Shown one piece after another: positions 8,445 to 17,607 of a DNA stretch of 64,000 nt. The position numbers and the translations under genes were made by a program. The notes below the pieces were generated by a model, which worked only from the letters and a program-made list of their open reading frames with translations, was not told the origin of the DNA and did no database searches. Every line of letters begins with the position of its first letter. The stretch's first letter is position 1. The DNA lies in the NCBI GenBank assembly GCA_002869535.1, contig PKUK01000004.1, positions 1 through 64,000 of the forward strand, written 5' to 3'. Source of the DNA: Arcobacter sp. GTDB taxonomy: Bacteria; Campylobacterota; Campylobacteria; Campylobacterales; Arcobacteraceae.

Positions 8445-9455
8445 TTATAATTTCAAAGCCTCTTTAACAGTTTTAATAATAATCGCTGCTACATCATATG
8501 GATTTGCATTTGAAGCCGGTCTTCTATCTTCTAATCTACCTTTCCAACCATTTTGAACTGTTGCAATAGGGATTCTAATAGAGGCACCTCTATCTGATAC
8601 TCCATATGAAAAAGAGTTTATATCTTGAGTTTCATGTTTTCCTGTAAGTCTATCTTCATTGTGGTCACCATAAACTGCTATATGTTCTTTGTGTGTATGT
8701 TTGAAGCCTTCACATATTTTATCTATTATATTTTTGTCTCCAGATTCTCTTAATACACCATTTGAAAAGTTTGCATGCATTCCTGCGCCATTCCAATCCC
8801 CTTTGACTGGTTTTGGACCCAACTCAACTTTTACATTATATTGTTCGGTAATTCTTTCTAAAAAGTATCTTGATGCCCAAATTTGGTCACATGCTTCTGT
8901 GGCATTTTTTGAGAATATTTGGTATTCCCATTGTCCCATCATAACTTCTGAGTTTATTCCTTCTATATTTAATCCCGCTTCAATACATGTATCTAAGTGC
9001 TCTTCAATTATTTGTCGGCCAATTGCATTTGTTGCTCCAACTGAACAATAGTATTGACCTTGAGGTGCTGGGTAGCCATTTACTGGAAATCCTATTGGTC
9101 TATTTGTTTCTAAATCTATTAAGGTATATTCTTGTTCAAAGCCAAACCAAAAATCATTATCTTCATCTATAGTTGCTCTTTTATTTGAAGGATGTATTGT
9201 TTCATCGGAATTTAGAACTTCACATAAGACAATGTAAGCATCTATTCTACCTGGGTCTGGATAAAGAGCAATTGGCTTTAAAAGACAGTCAGAGTTATTT
9301 CCAATAGCTTGCTTAGTAGAAGAACCATCAAAGCTCCAAACTCCACAATCTTCTAGTTTGCCACTAAAATTGTTTACAATCATAGTTTTACTTCTAAGAC
9401 CTTGTGTTGGTTCATATCCGTCTAGCCAAATATATTCTAATTTAGTTTTATTCAT
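8445..9455 (-). CDS. Glutamine synthetase, type II (eukaryote-like, short form)
   Basis: ATP-dependent ligation of ammonia to glutamate. The length, about 336 aa, is that of the short GSII family rather than the roughly 470 aa GSI. Family motifs: WSFDGSSTKQA near the start, FWFGFEQEYTL (metal-binding Glu), KPVKGDWNGAGMHANFS, HNEDRLTGKHET, SYGVSDRGASIRIP and DRRPASNANPYDV at the end. The upstream ATG at 9486-9488 was rejected: the ATG at 9453-9455 has AGGAG seven bases before it, and that AGGAG lies inside the longer reading. GSII is patchily distributed in bacteria, so transfer is possible. The promoter region is shared with a divergent AraC gene. Confidence 0.88.
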   Translation of the reverse strand: MNKTKLEYIWLDGYEPTQGLRSKTMIVNNFSGKLEDCGVWSFDGSSTKQAIGNNSDCLLKPIALYPDPGRIDAYIVLCEVLNSDETIHPSNKRATIDEDNDFWFGFEQEYTLIDLETNRPIGFPVNGYPAPQGQYYCSVGATNAIGRQIIEEHLDTCIEAGLNIEGINSEVMMGQWEYQIFSKNATEACDQIWASRYFLERITEQYNVKVELGPKPVKGDWNGAGMHANFSNGVLRESGDKNIIDKICEGFKHTHKEHIAVYGDHNEDRLTGKHETQDINSFSYGVSDRGASIRIPIATVQNGWKGRLEDRRPASNANPYDVAAIIIKTVKEALKL

Positions 9456-9517
9456 CAAATTCTCCTGCATAGATTTTATTAAGTACAATAGTCTAATGAT
9501 TTATTGTTACGGTGAGA

Positions 9518-9534
9518 TTACATTTAGTATGTAA
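9518..9534. promoter_or_regulatory. Dyad in the divergent glutamine synthetase / araC promoter region
   Basis: TTACAT-TTAGT-ATGTAA is a perfect 6-base inverted repeat with a 5-base spacer in the 134-base gap between the two divergent starts. Its position fits an operator for a dimeric regulator. No binding protein is identified, and in AT-rich DNA short dyads arise by chance. Confidence 0.3.
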
Positions 9535-9589
9535 AATATTATATCACTTTAAATGTGCATTAACAAACTTTTGATAAAATCTTCAAACT

Positions 9590-10399
9590 ATGAAAAAAAC
9601 ATTTACTAAACTATTTAAAGATAAGAAACTTCCATATTTGCTACTTAGGTACTCCAATTCAAATAAGCATTATAAAAAACACTTTCATGATACTTTTTCC
9701 CTTGGTATAAATGAACAAGTAGTTAGTATTTATACTAACAATGATAAATCTTATACTTTAGATAAAAATATGCTTAGTGTTGTAAATCCACTTGCAGTAC
9801 ATTCGTGTAATTCATGTACAGATGTATTAAATATATATTATATGCTTTATTTAGATACTTCTTGGTGTAGAGATATACAAAAAAGTATTGATGATAGTAT
9901 CGTAGAGTTTGTAAATATTCCTGTTGATATTTTAGAAGATAAAAATCTTTATGATGAATATTTAGATTTATGTAAATTTCTTTTTTCTGATAATTATATT
10001 TTAGATAAAGAGGATATGATAATCGATTTTTTTGTAAAGTTTTTTTCCCTTTATTTAGATAAAAGTGAAGTTCCAACTGTAAGTAAAGAGTTTGATGAGA
10101 TAGTCTCTTATTTAAAAGATAATTACAAAGAAAATATTTCTATAGAAGAGTTATCAAAACTTTTTAATCTAAATATTTTTTATATAATCAGGCTTTTTAA
10201 ATCAAAGATAAATCTAACACCACATGCCTATATGTTAAATCTAAAAATAAATAAAGCAAAAGAGCTATTGCAAAATGGTTACTCAATAGTTGATACTGCT
10301 TTGGAGTGTGGATTTTTTGACCAAAGTCATTTCCATAAGAACTTCACAAAAATAGTTGCTACAACTCCCAAAGAGTACAGACTCAATTTTGTACAATAA
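9590..10399 (+). CDS. AraC-family transcriptional regulator
   Basis: 269 aa with an N-terminal sensing half (KKHFHDTFSLGINEQ, the cupin-like start typical of AraC sensor domains) and a C-terminal pair of helix-turn-helices (about residues 165-265). In the latter, ISIEELSKLFNLNIFYIIRLFKSKINLTPHAYMLNLKINKAKELL and DTALECGFFDQSHFHKNFTKIVATTPKEYR match the AraC DNA-binding signature. The LysE-type exporter gene follows 51 bases downstream, a common pairing in which the regulator controls the exporter; ligand unknown. Confidence 0.9.
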   Translation: MKKTFTKLFKDKKLPYLLLRYSNSNKHYKKHFHDTFSLGINEQVVSIYTNNDKSYTLDKNMLSVVNPLAVHSCNSCTDVLNIYYMLYLDTSWCRDIQKSIDDSIVEFVNIPVDILEDKNLYDEYLDLCKFLFSDNYILDKEDMIIDFFVKFFSLYLDKSEVPTVSKEFDEIVSYLKDNYKENISIEELSKLFNLNIFYIIRLFKSKINLTPHAYMLNLKINKAKELLQNGYSIVDTALECGFFDQSHFHKNFTKIVATTPKEYRLNFVQ

Positions 10400-10450
10400 A
10401 TTATTTTAAAAAACATATATACTTTTTCTAAATTTAATTTAGGAAAATAT

Positions 10451-11047
10451 ATGAGTTTTACAATTTTTTTGACAATGTTCTCTTTTGCTTTAGTGATGTC
10501 TATCTCTCCAGGTCCTGTAAATATGATGATAATAACTTCAAGTATAAACAATGGATTTGCAAAAACTTTTAGTTTTATATCAGGGGCTACAATTGGATTT
10601 ATACTTTTATTACTGTGTATTGGGCTTGGATTATCTAAAATCATAAATCTTTATCCAGATATTTTATTGTATGTAGAAATCTTTGGATTTTCATTTATTA
10701 TATATTTGGGGATAAAGATTCTAAGTTCAAAGGCAAGTTTGTCAATAAATACAAAAGATAAAGTAAATCTAAAATTTTATGAGGGTTTTTTGCTTCAGTG
10801 GTTAAATCCAAAGGCATGGATAGCTTGTATTTCTGTTATTTCTATGTATTCATCAGCAGAGTTATTTACTATATTTGTAATTATATATTTTATTGTTTGT
10901 TATATGTCCCTATCTTTTTGGGGAATTTTAGGAAGTAAAGTAACAAAATTTTTTGATACAGATTTAAAGTTGCAGGTATTTAATATGACTATGGGATTGG
11001 TACTTATTTTTTGTGCTATAGCAATGATTCTTGTAAATCTTTTTTAA
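10451..11047 (+). CDS. LysE/RhtB-family amino acid exporter
   Basis: 198 aa, six predicted membrane helices. The N-terminal ISPGPVNMMIITSSINNGFAKTF segment is the LysE/RhtB signature (SPGP followed by a Gly-rich amphipathic turn), and LQWLNPKAWIACISVI is the second conserved region. The family exports amino acids or related metabolites by proton antiport. The substrate cannot be assigned. The ATG is preceded by TTTAGGAAA. It is placed directly after the AraC gene. Confidence 0.88.
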   Translation: MSFTIFLTMFSFALVMSISPGPVNMMIITSSINNGFAKTFSFISGATIGFILLLLCIGLGLSKIINLYPDILLYVEIFGFSFIIYLGIKILSSKASLSINTKDKVNLKFYEGFLLQWLNPKAWIACISVISMYSSAELFTIFVIIYFIVCYMSLSFWGILGSKVTKFFDTDLKLQVFNMTMGLVLIFCAIAMILVNLF

Positions 11048-11121
11048 TAAGTGAGCAATTTAAATATGTATTAGTAAATTTTAGATAAAATCAACAGCAA
11101 ATATAATCATTAGGAAAGAAC

Positions 11122-11601
11122 TTGTTAGAAAAAATTTTAAATTTTTGTTTTAGTACTTCAAAACAACCGGTTTTATTAAAAGATTTATTAGTAGCAAATG
11201 TTCAACACAATGAAAAAATGCATGTAGATGCAGCAAAATTGGGATTTAGATTAAGTATTGGAAAGGCTTATATTGTATATATTATGCTTGTTTCTGTTTT
11301 TGTAATCCCTTTAGCTCTAGTGGCTCATGCACTTTTTGCAAAAATTGATGCACATGCTTCTATTGTAGTTTCTATTATCTTCACGGCAATAATTTTTATC
11401 TGGTTTAATTTTTTTAGAATTTGGATAAAAGATAAAATGGCAAATAGAGTTATCCGAAAAGCATGGATGATACATTTTCCATATTTTCCCTATGAAGAGT
11501 ATAGATATAAGATCGAAGAGATTTTTCATAAAGCAATGAAAGAAGAAATCCCTAAAAAAGATTTGGAAAGATATATCCTAGATAATTTAGTTAAAAACTA
11601 A
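11122..11601 (+). CDS. Unknown membrane protein, TTG start
   Basis: 159 aa. The start is TTG at 11122 with TAGGAAAG at good spacing; no ATG in frame fits better. Residues 1-45 are soluble, two membrane helices follow (about 50-73 and 80-101), and the C-terminal half is basic, amphipathic and ends EIPKKDLERYILDNLVKN. I do not recognise the family. It converges on the double hemerythrin gene with one base between the stops. Confidence 0.6.
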   Translation: MLEKILNFCFSTSKQPVLLKDLLVANVQHNEKMHVDAAKLGFRLSIGKAYIVYIMLVSVFVIPLALVAHALFAKIDAHASIVVSIIFTAIIFIWFNFFRIWIKDKMANRVIRKAWMIHFPYFPYEEYRYKIEEIFHKAMKEEIPKKDLERYILDNLVKN

Positions 11602-11602
11602 A

Positions 11603-12409
11603 TTATTTAGTACTTTTTTTAAAGTTTACAATTTTTCTATCTTCATATAAGATATGGCCGATTAGCCATATATCAATATATTCTATTAGTTTTCTTTCAA
11701 AATCAACAACTGCTAGTTTTGGTAACTCTTTTAAGAATAGATGCAAGCCTTTTATTATTCCTTGATGTATTTCTTTGTGCTCAGTAAGTTCTGGGTAAGC
11801 AATTTTTTCCATAAACTCTTCTTCATGTGTAAAATGCGTTTTCATATATTCGTATAGTTCTTTAATAGTTATTTTAATGTGAGAGTTAATATCTGTGTTG
11901 TTGTAATCTAAGGCTTTCAATGCAATATCAAAAAGTACTTTGTGCTCTTCATCAATAGCATTTTCATGTAGTTTATAATCAGAGTGCCATTTAAAACTTG
12001 CCTTTAACTCTTCTCTATTTTTTATTTTGTGATGAAATTTTTTATCTTCAATTAAAATATGTTGAACAATACTTTTATTAATAAGTGTATAGAGTTTAGC
12101 GATTATCTCTTCGATACTTAGCTTAGTCATCTCTTTTATAGTGTTATTTAGTGTTTTTACAATATCTTTATGGAGACTTTGGTGGTAATCAAAGTCATCA
12201 TATCCAATAGATTTCATAAATTTCTCTTCGTTGTTAAAGTGAAATTGTGTATATTCAGCAAGCTCTTTTATTATTTCAATAATTTTTCTTGAATCATTTT
12301 TATATTTTAAAAGTTTTGCTCCTATTTCAAAAAGCTTTTTGTGTTCAGCATCAATCTTTTCATGTCCAATTGTGTATGATTTTTCCCATTTTATTGCAAT
12401 CATTTCCAA
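11603..12409 (-). CDS. Tandem two-domain hemerythrin
   Basis: 268 aa made of two hemerythrin four-helix bundles. Domain 1 (residues 5-130) has GHEKIDAEHKKL, HFNNEEKFM, HQSLHKDI and HILIEDKKF. Domain 2 (about 138-262) has HENAIDEEHKVLF, HFTHEEEFM, HKEIHQG and HILYEDRKI. These supply the His/Glu/Asp set that binds a di-iron oxygen site in each. Bacterial hemerythrins bind O2 for delivery or sensing. The start is TTG at 12409, best spaced from AGGA, or ATG at 12403. A one-domain relative is at 22211. Confidence 0.9.
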   Translation of the reverse strand: MEMIAIKWEKSYTIGHEKIDAEHKKLFEIGAKLLKYKNDSRKIIEIIKELAEYTQFHFNNEEKFMKSIGYDDFDYHQSLHKDIVKTLNNTIKEMTKLSIEEIIAKLYTLINKSIVQHILIEDKKFHHKIKNREELKASFKWHSDYKLHENAIDEEHKVLFDIALKALDYNNTDINSHIKITIKELYEYMKTHFTHEEEFMEKIAYPELTEHKEIHQGIIKGLHLFLKELPKLAVVDFERKLIEYIDIWLIGHILYEDRKIVNFKKSTK

Positions 12410-12489
12410 AATAGTTCCTAGTAAATAAGTAATTTATTTGATTATAATTAAAAGATATTAAATAATCAACGTTTTTGTGTGAAATAAGC

Positions 12490-13347
12490 CTATTTCTCTA
12501 AATTGATGTCATAATGAGTCATCATAAACTCAATGATAGATTTTACAAGGTCTTTTGCAAACTTTTTTCTGTTTTCTTCTGTATCTCTAAATCCTACTCT
12601 TGGAAGTTCTATTTGAACACCATTAATATTGCCACCATAGTATGAACCATATCTTTTTGTATTGTAGGCTCCTTTAAAATATTTGTCATCTAAGGCATAA
12701 GGGATATTTTTACTAGGGATTGTTTTATATCCTTTTTTTGACATGATTCCTGATAGGCTATTTTTACCTTTTAACTGCTCTATAAATGACTCTTTAGAAA
12801 TATTTGATAAGTTTTTAATACTTGATACATCTTGATACTTTTTTATTTCACTATTGGGAAGTTTTAAAATATCATTGCTTAAGAGGTAACCAAATTCAAT
12901 ATAATTATTTGGATGGGAGTGACCATGTAGGTCGATATACAAACCTTGTTTGAATTTTTGATTAACTTCTTCAATAGAGTTTTGAATAGTAGAATGAAAG
13001 GTATTATAAATTTTTATTGCTTCTTGATTTTCTTGTGCTGCTTCTTTTATTTCTCTATTTGCATCAAGTTTTTTTCTTGCTAGCTCTAAAATTATGATGT
13101 ATGGGTATTTACCTGTTTGTTTATGAAACTCTAAGGCAATATCTTGTGCTAAAAGATTGGTATTTCTATCTCTTCCTTTTTTCCCATATGTTCTATTGGG
13201 AATATTATCAGGTTGGATTGTCCCACCATGTGGTGCTGAAATAATAATTGGTAAAGTTCCTTGTAAATATTTTACATAGTTAGAATTTGTATACTCAAGA
13301 CTTGCACTTAAAATAAAAGGAATAATAAGCAATAATAGTTTAATCAT
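12490..13347 (-). CDS. N-formylglutamate amidohydrolase-like exported protein
   Basis: About 285 aa. An N-terminal signal peptide (MIKLLLLIIPFILSAS) is present if the ATG at 13345-13347 is used; the longer reading adds 20 charged residues before it and hides the signal. ISAPHGGTIQPDNIPNRTYG, the NTNLLAQDIA segment and YIDLHGHSHP match the N-formylglutamate amidohydrolase/zinc hydrolase superfamily, with the His and Asp residues as likely metal ligands. Export argues against a role in histidine breakdown; a cell-wall or peptide substrate is possible. It overlaps the end of the interrupted mnmD by 8 bases. Confidence 0.7.
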   Translation of the reverse strand: MIKLLLLIIPFILSASLEYTNSNYVKYLQGTLPIIISAPHGGTIQPDNIPNRTYGKKGRDRNTNLLAQDIALEFHKQTGKYPYIIILELARKKLDANREIKEAAQENQEAIKIYNTFHSTIQNSIEEVNQKFKQGLYIDLHGHSHPNNYIEFGYLLSNDILKLPNSEIKKYQDVSSIKNLSNISKESFIEQLKGKNSLSGIMSKKGYKTIPSKNIPYALDDKYFKGAYNTKRYGSYYGGNINGVQIELPRVGFRDTEENRKKFAKDLVKSIIEFMMTHYDINLEK

Positions 13348-14071
13348 AAAATGCTTGTGCCTCTTTATTTCGAGATTTTTTAAGTTCCATGTAAATATAT
13401 TTTGCATCTATTGTTTTTTGACTTTTCAAAGCTATTGTTTGTTTTCTATTTCCACTTTGATTTATTTCATATATAAAAAAACCAGCTTCATACATAGAGA
13501 GTCTTACATTTGTAGAGATAGAATAGGTAGTCATAAGAGCATCACTTTTACAAAGTTTATAAATATCTTTAAAATATTCTACGCTCCAAAGTTCTTTGTT
13601 AACATCGCTTGAAAAAGCATCTTGATATACAATGTCTATATTGCTTAGTGTTTTTATATATTCTCTTGCATCACCTATAAAAACTTTTATTTTTATTTTT
13701 TCATCTTCATAAGAGAGTTTTTTTGCAATAGAATCAATTATATGTTTTATTTTTTCAAACTCTTTTGGGAATTTAAACTCACCTAAACTTCTTACTAACT
13801 ATTCATCTAACTCCGGGGAATAAATCTCTACAGAGATATCTAAATTATTTTCTAAAATATAATAAATAGTAGAAAAAGTGTTATACCCTATACCAAAACA
13901 GATATCTAAAATCCTCAATACTTTTGCATCTTTTTTTAATGTTATTGCAGGAATAACATGTTTATTTAAAGACTCTTTAATAGCACCTGTTTTTAAATCA
14001 TGAAAATGTTGATTATATTTATTTGAAAATAGAGTGTTTGATCCATCTATTGTTTGAATGGGATTATTCAT
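13340..14071 (-). pseudogene. mnmD: MnmD-type tRNA methyltransferase gene with an in-frame TAG
   Basis: The reading frame encodes 243 aa of the MnmC N-domain/MnmD (DUF752) family, which methylates the 5-aminomethyl group of wobble uridine in tRNA. It has RILDICFGIGYNTF (SAM motif I) and YQDAFSSDVNKELW, the conserved DAF...LW motif. Codon 91 (13799-13801) is TAG; the frame on both sides is open and family-like, so this is one nonsense substitution and not a frameshift. The start ATG has no recognisable Shine-Dalgarno site and lies directly after a 12-base hairpin at 14078-14105. It could be a true pseudogene or a sequencing or assembly error. Confidence 0.8.
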
Positions 14072-14077
14072 AGGAGT

Positions 14078-14105
14078 TTTAAGAGATATGAAAATATCTC
14101 TTAAA
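14078..14105. terminator. Hairpin between luxS and mnmD
   Basis: TTTAAGAGATAT-GAAA-ATATCTCTTAAA is a perfect 12-base inverted repeat starting 9 bases after the luxS stop and ending 6 bases before the mnmD ATG. The following T-run is weak, so termination is only probable. The stem would also reduce translation of mnmD from a read-through transcript. Confidence 0.55.
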
Positions 14106-14114
14106 TTTACTTTT

Positions 14115-14630
14115 TTAGTTTCCTAAAGATGCTAGTTTATCATCAGATAAATAAAGCTCTTCATTTGACATTACACCGATTTTATGTGATAAAATATCTT
14201 TTGCAATAGCTTTTGCTTCTTCTAGGGAATGCATACTACATGTACCACATTGGAAAATATTTAATTCTGGAATATCTTCTTGTTTTTCAACTTTTAAAAC
14301 ATCTTCCATAGCAGCTTTCCATGCAGAAGCAACTGTCTCTTCTTTTGGGCTTCCAAGAAGACTCATATAAAAACCAGTTCTACAACCCATAGGTGATACA
14401 TCAATAATTTCCACTGTGTCTGAATTTAAATGTTCTCTAATAAATCCTGCAAACAGGTGCTCTAAAGTATGAATTCCTTTTTCACTCATCATATCTTCAT
14501 TTGGAACATAAAATCTTAAATCAAATACAGAAATAATATCACCAGATGGTGACTTCATTGTTTTTGCAACTCTAACTGCTGGTGCTGGCATAATTGTATG
14601 GTCAACTTTAAAACTATCTAATAATGGCAT
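14115..14630 (-). CDS. luxS: S-ribosylhomocysteine lyase LuxS
   Basis: It cleaves S-ribosylhomocysteine to homocysteine and DPD, the precursor of autoinducer-2. The 171 aa chain has the iron-binding [10 protein letters not shown] motif (HxxEH, residues about 54-58), the third metal ligand Cys in [10 protein letters not shown], and the catalytic Cys in [10 protein letters not shown]. The length is normal. A divergent or upstream promoter lies in the 70-base AT-rich gap before it. With metH it completes homocysteine recycling in this window. Confidence 0.96.
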   Translation of the reverse strand: MPLLDSFKVDHTIMPAPAVRVAKTMKSPSGDIISVFDLRFYVPNEDMMSEKGIHTLEHLFAGFIREHLNSDTVEIIDVSPMGCRTGFYMSLLGSPKEETVASAWKAAMEDVLKVEKQEDIPELNIFQCGTCSMHSLEEAKAIAKDILSHKIGVMSNEELYLSDDKLASLGN

Positions 14631-14702
14631 ATAATATCCTTCAATTTTGTAATAAAAAAGATTTTAGCTTAAAGTTAATAAATTGATGATTATAGATAAA
14701 AA

Positions 14703-15053
14703 TTAATAAATATTTTCTCTAACCATTTTTTTATAAGCTTTCATATGGACTTTAAGCATGTTTGGTATGATATCCTCTTTACAAGCATGAACAATATTTG
14801 CGAACTCTGGTTTAGAGTATATTGTTGTTCTATCCCGTGCAAGAAGAATTAATCTATTCATATCATCATCTAAAATAATATCTTCTCTATCTGTTATGGC
14901 ATCATACACATAAAAGAACATCATTCTCTCTTCACTTGACATTTGACATGAATCATCTAGCATCTTAAGTGCTAACTTTCCTGCATATTCTATCTCTATT
15001 GGTGTAAACTCATATGTATATGCCCAATCATAGGCTTTTTTAAGTATATCCAT
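14703..15053 (-). CDS. Unknown cytosolic protein (116 aa)
   Basis: A soluble, mostly helical acidic protein without signal peptide, membrane segment or metal-binding motif. It contains MSSEERMMFFYVYDAITDRED and a central DDDMNRLILLARDRTTIY. I do not recognise the family. It follows the unknown gene at 15063 by 9 bases and is presumably in one operon with it; that neighbour resembles the protein encoded at the end of the MoxR/VWA operon. Confidence 0.65.
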   Translation of the reverse strand: MDILKKAYDWAYTYEFTPIEIEYAGKLALKMLDDSCQMSSEERMMFFYVYDAITDREDIILDDDMNRLILLARDRTTIYSKPEFANIVHACKEDIIPNMLKVHMKAYKKMVRENIY

Positions 15054-15062
15054 TTTATCTCC

Positions 15063-15626
15063 TTAATCCATATATGGAATGTCTAAATTTGCATCCCTAT
15101 CATTTGCACTAAAATCAAAACTATCATCTACGATTAGTTTTGATAGGTTTTTTTCTATTACTTTTATTTTTAGTTTATGGTAGTTGTTATTTTCTATATT
15201 TCTTTCAATCTCATTTTTATAAAAGTTTAAAATTATAGGGTGTAGTTTGGTTTGATTATTCAGTAAATTGCTTAAAAATTTATTTAACAAAGAGATATCA
15301 AACTCATCTATTTTTTCTAGTTTTCTAACTAAGTTTCTTACAAACTGTTTTTGGTGGTAACCTTCACTTAGTTCCAAAAGTTTTGAAGCAGCAAAGATAT
15401 CAGCTTCTTGGGCTGAATAATTATATAAATATCTAAAATGATCACAAACTATTTCAATATACTTAGGATAATACTTTAAAACAAAAACCAACTCTTTTAA
15501 ATCTCCATCAATAAGAACTTGAAAAAGTGTTGCTGTTCTTTTTTCTATCTTATCCCAATGTGAGCCATGCTCTTTAAACTCACCTAAAAAATGTTCATAA
15601 TTTTCTATTTTATAATTTTCTTCCAT
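15063..15626 (-). CDS. Unknown helical protein, paralogue of the 19112-19813 product
   Basis: About 187 aa from the ATG at 15624-15626; a TTG five codons upstream is an alternative, and neither has a clear binding site. It is soluble and helical. From LFQVLIDGDL to the LSKLI segment it aligns without gaps over about 132 residues with the protein encoded at 19112-19813; by hand I count about 37 identities, including the shared IILN-Y-YK turn and the closing EK...KLI. The function is unknown. It is divergent from the Mla operon with about 140 bases between starts. Confidence 0.65.
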   Translation of the reverse strand: MEENYKIENYEHFLGEFKEHGSHWDKIEKRTATLFQVLIDGDLKELVFVLKYYPKYIEIVCDHFRYLYNYSAQEADIFAASKLLELSEGYHQKQFVRNLVRKLEKIDEFDISLLNKFLSNLLNNQTKLHPIILNFYKNEIERNIENNNYHKLKIKVIEKNLSKLIVDDSFDFSANDRDANLDIPYMD

Positions 15627-15766
15627 GGGTTTTATATGCAAGATTTATACCGTTATAATATTATATTTTTGGGAATAATTTAAATGTAATCATATAATTT
15701 CTTTTTTATATAAAATTTAAATATAATACATACTAGCTAGTATTAGCAAAGGAATAATTAGTTGTT

Positions 15767-16873
15767 ATGGAAGATTATAATTTTAAAATAAATAAAGCAG
15801 ATAATAATACTATTGAACTTTTATTAATAAATAGTTGGAAAAAAGAGACTCTTTTAAAAGATATACAAGCACTACAAAAAGCCAATATACCTAAAGACCA
15901 AGAGCTTATTGTAAACTTTGAAAGCTTAAAAGAGTGTGATTCTTGTTCTATTATTTATTTAATCTCATTTTTTAAAACTTTTAAAAATATAAATATAAAA
16001 AATCTAAACTCCTATGAAAAGATTTATAATTTTTACGAAAAACATTATCAAGACAATACCTTTAAATATGAAGAAAAAAATCAAACAATTAAAAATATTG
16101 GGAAAAAAGCTTATGAAATTTATCTATCTAGTATAAAGTTCACAGAGTTTGTGGGAAAAGTAGTTTATTTTTTTATCTACTCTTTAATGAACCCACGAAA
16201 AATGAGATTAAAGGCTATGTTTAAATACATAGATACCTCTGCTGTAAATGCTTTGTTTATAGTGGGAATCACCTCTTTTCTAATAGGAGTAGTTATTGCC
16301 TATCAAGGAGCTGTTCAGCTAGAAAAGTTTGGTGCAAATATTTTTATTGTGGAGATGATTTCTATAACTATGCTTAGGGAAATAGCTCCACTTGTAACAG
16401 CAATCGTAATTGCAGGAAGAAGTGCTAGTTCATATACAGCAGAAATAGGTGCCATGAAAATAACCGAAGAGATAGATGCCATGCATACTATGAATTTTGA
16501 GCCTACACTATTTTTAACTCTTCCTCGTATTTTTGCTCTTGTAATATCTTTGCCTCTTTTGGTATTTTTTGCAGATATTATAGGAATATTTGGTGGAATG
16601 GTTATTTCATATATTGATTTAAATATCTCTTTTTGGGAGTTTATTAATAGACTTGGACAAGAAATACCCTTAAAACATTTCTTAATAGGGATTTTTAAAT
16701 CAATATTTTTTGGAATAGCCATTGCTCTTATTGGCTGTTATAGAGGTTTTCAAGTTCAAAATAACACTACAAGTATAGGTAGATTTACTACTATTAGTGT
16801 TGTAAATGCTATATTTGTAGTGATTGCATTAAATGCTGTATTTTCAGTGATATTTACAGAGATTGGAATATAA
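15767..16873 (+). CDS. mlaE: Mla-type ABC permease with an N-terminal STAS domain
   Basis: 368 aa. The N-terminal part (1-100) resembles a STAS domain (LIVNFESLKECDSCSIIYLISFFKTF), like MlaB fused to its permease. The remainder is an MlaE permease with five to six membrane helices and the conserved FVVGITSF-like FIVGITSFLIGVVIAYQGAVQLEKFGA, the LREIAPLVTAIVIAGRSASSYTAEIGAMKITEEIDAM loop, and GCYRGFQV near the end. The complex moves phospholipid between the inner and outer membranes. Its stop overlaps the ATPase start at 16873. Confidence 0.93.
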   Translation: MEDYNFKINKADNNTIELLLINSWKKETLLKDIQALQKANIPKDQELIVNFESLKECDSCSIIYLISFFKTFKNINIKNLNSYEKIYNFYEKHYQDNTFKYEEKNQTIKNIGKKAYEIYLSSIKFTEFVGKVVYFFIYSLMNPRKMRLKAMFKYIDTSAVNALFIVGITSFLIGVVIAYQGAVQLEKFGANIFIVEMISITMLREIAPLVTAIVIAGRSASSYTAEIGAMKITEEIDAMHTMNFEPTLFLTLPRIFALVISLPLLVFFADIIGIFGGMVISYIDLNISFWEFINRLGQEIPLKHFLIGIFKSIFFGIAIALIGCYRGFQVQNNTTSIGRFTTISVVNAIFVVIALNAVFSVIFTEIGI

Positions 16874-17607
16874 TGGAAATAATTAAAGTAGATAACTTAT
16901 CAACACAGTTTGGAGATAATGTTGTTCATGACAATATTTCTTTTAAAGTAAATGAAAAAGAGATATTTGGAATAATAGGTGGAAGTGGTGCTGGAAAATC
17001 TGTACTTGTAAAACAAATAGTGATGCTAAATAGGATTCAAAAGGGAAGTATCAAGGTTCTTGGCAAAGAGATATCAAACATAAGTTTAGATGAGAGTCAG
17101 ATGATTAAACAGCAGTTTGCTTATCTTTTTCAATTTGGAGCTTTGTACTCTTTTTTAAATGTGATTGAAAATATTAGTGTGATGTTAAATGAGTATACAG
17201 ATTTACCTAAAGATTTAATTGAAAAGATTGCTTATACAAACTTAGAAATAGTAGGACTTCCAAAGAGTAGTGCCTTATTGTATCCTTCAGAACTTAGTGG
17301 TGGGATGAAAAAAAGAGTTGCCTTAGCAAGAGCTATTGCTATGCAACCTAAGATTTTATTTTTAGATGAACCAACAAGTGGTTTGGATCCATCAAGTACA
17401 GAAAAAATAAATGAGTTAATAAGATATTTAAAAGATATTTTAGACATGACAATTATAATAATAACACACGATTTAGGAACTATAAAAAGAGTTTTAGATA
17501 GATTTATAATACTTAAAAAAGAGATTATATTTGATGGAAACATAGAAGAAGCATTTAAGTCAAATAATGAATTTACAAAAGAATTTTTAAGAAGGAAAGG
17601 TGACTAA
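16873..17607 (+). CDS. mlaF: Mla-type ABC transporter ATPase
   Basis: 244 aa ABC ATPase with Walker A GGSGAGKSVL, Q-loop YLFQFGALYS, signature LSGGMKKRVALARAI, Walker B ILFLDEPTSGLDP and the switch His in IIITHDLG. FQFGALYSFLNVIENI is typical of MlaF. It overlaps the permease gene by 1 base and the MCE gene by 1 base, so translational coupling is likely. Confidence 0.95.
   Translation: MEIIKVDNLSTQFGDNVVHDNISFKVNEKEIFGIIGGSGAGKSVLVKQIVMLNRIQKGSIKVLGKEISNISLDESQMIKQQFAYLFQFGALYSFLNVIENISVMLNEYTDLPKDLIEKIAYTNLEIVGLPKSSALLYPSELSGGMKKRVALARAIAMQPKILFLDEPTSGLDPSSTEKINELIRYLKDILDMTIIIITHDLGTIKRVLDRFIILKKEIIFDGNIEEAFKSNNEFTKEFLRRKGD

Noticed and set aside
16315-16722. Minus-strand ORF within mlaE
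   Set aside because: Shadow of a conserved membrane-protein frame.
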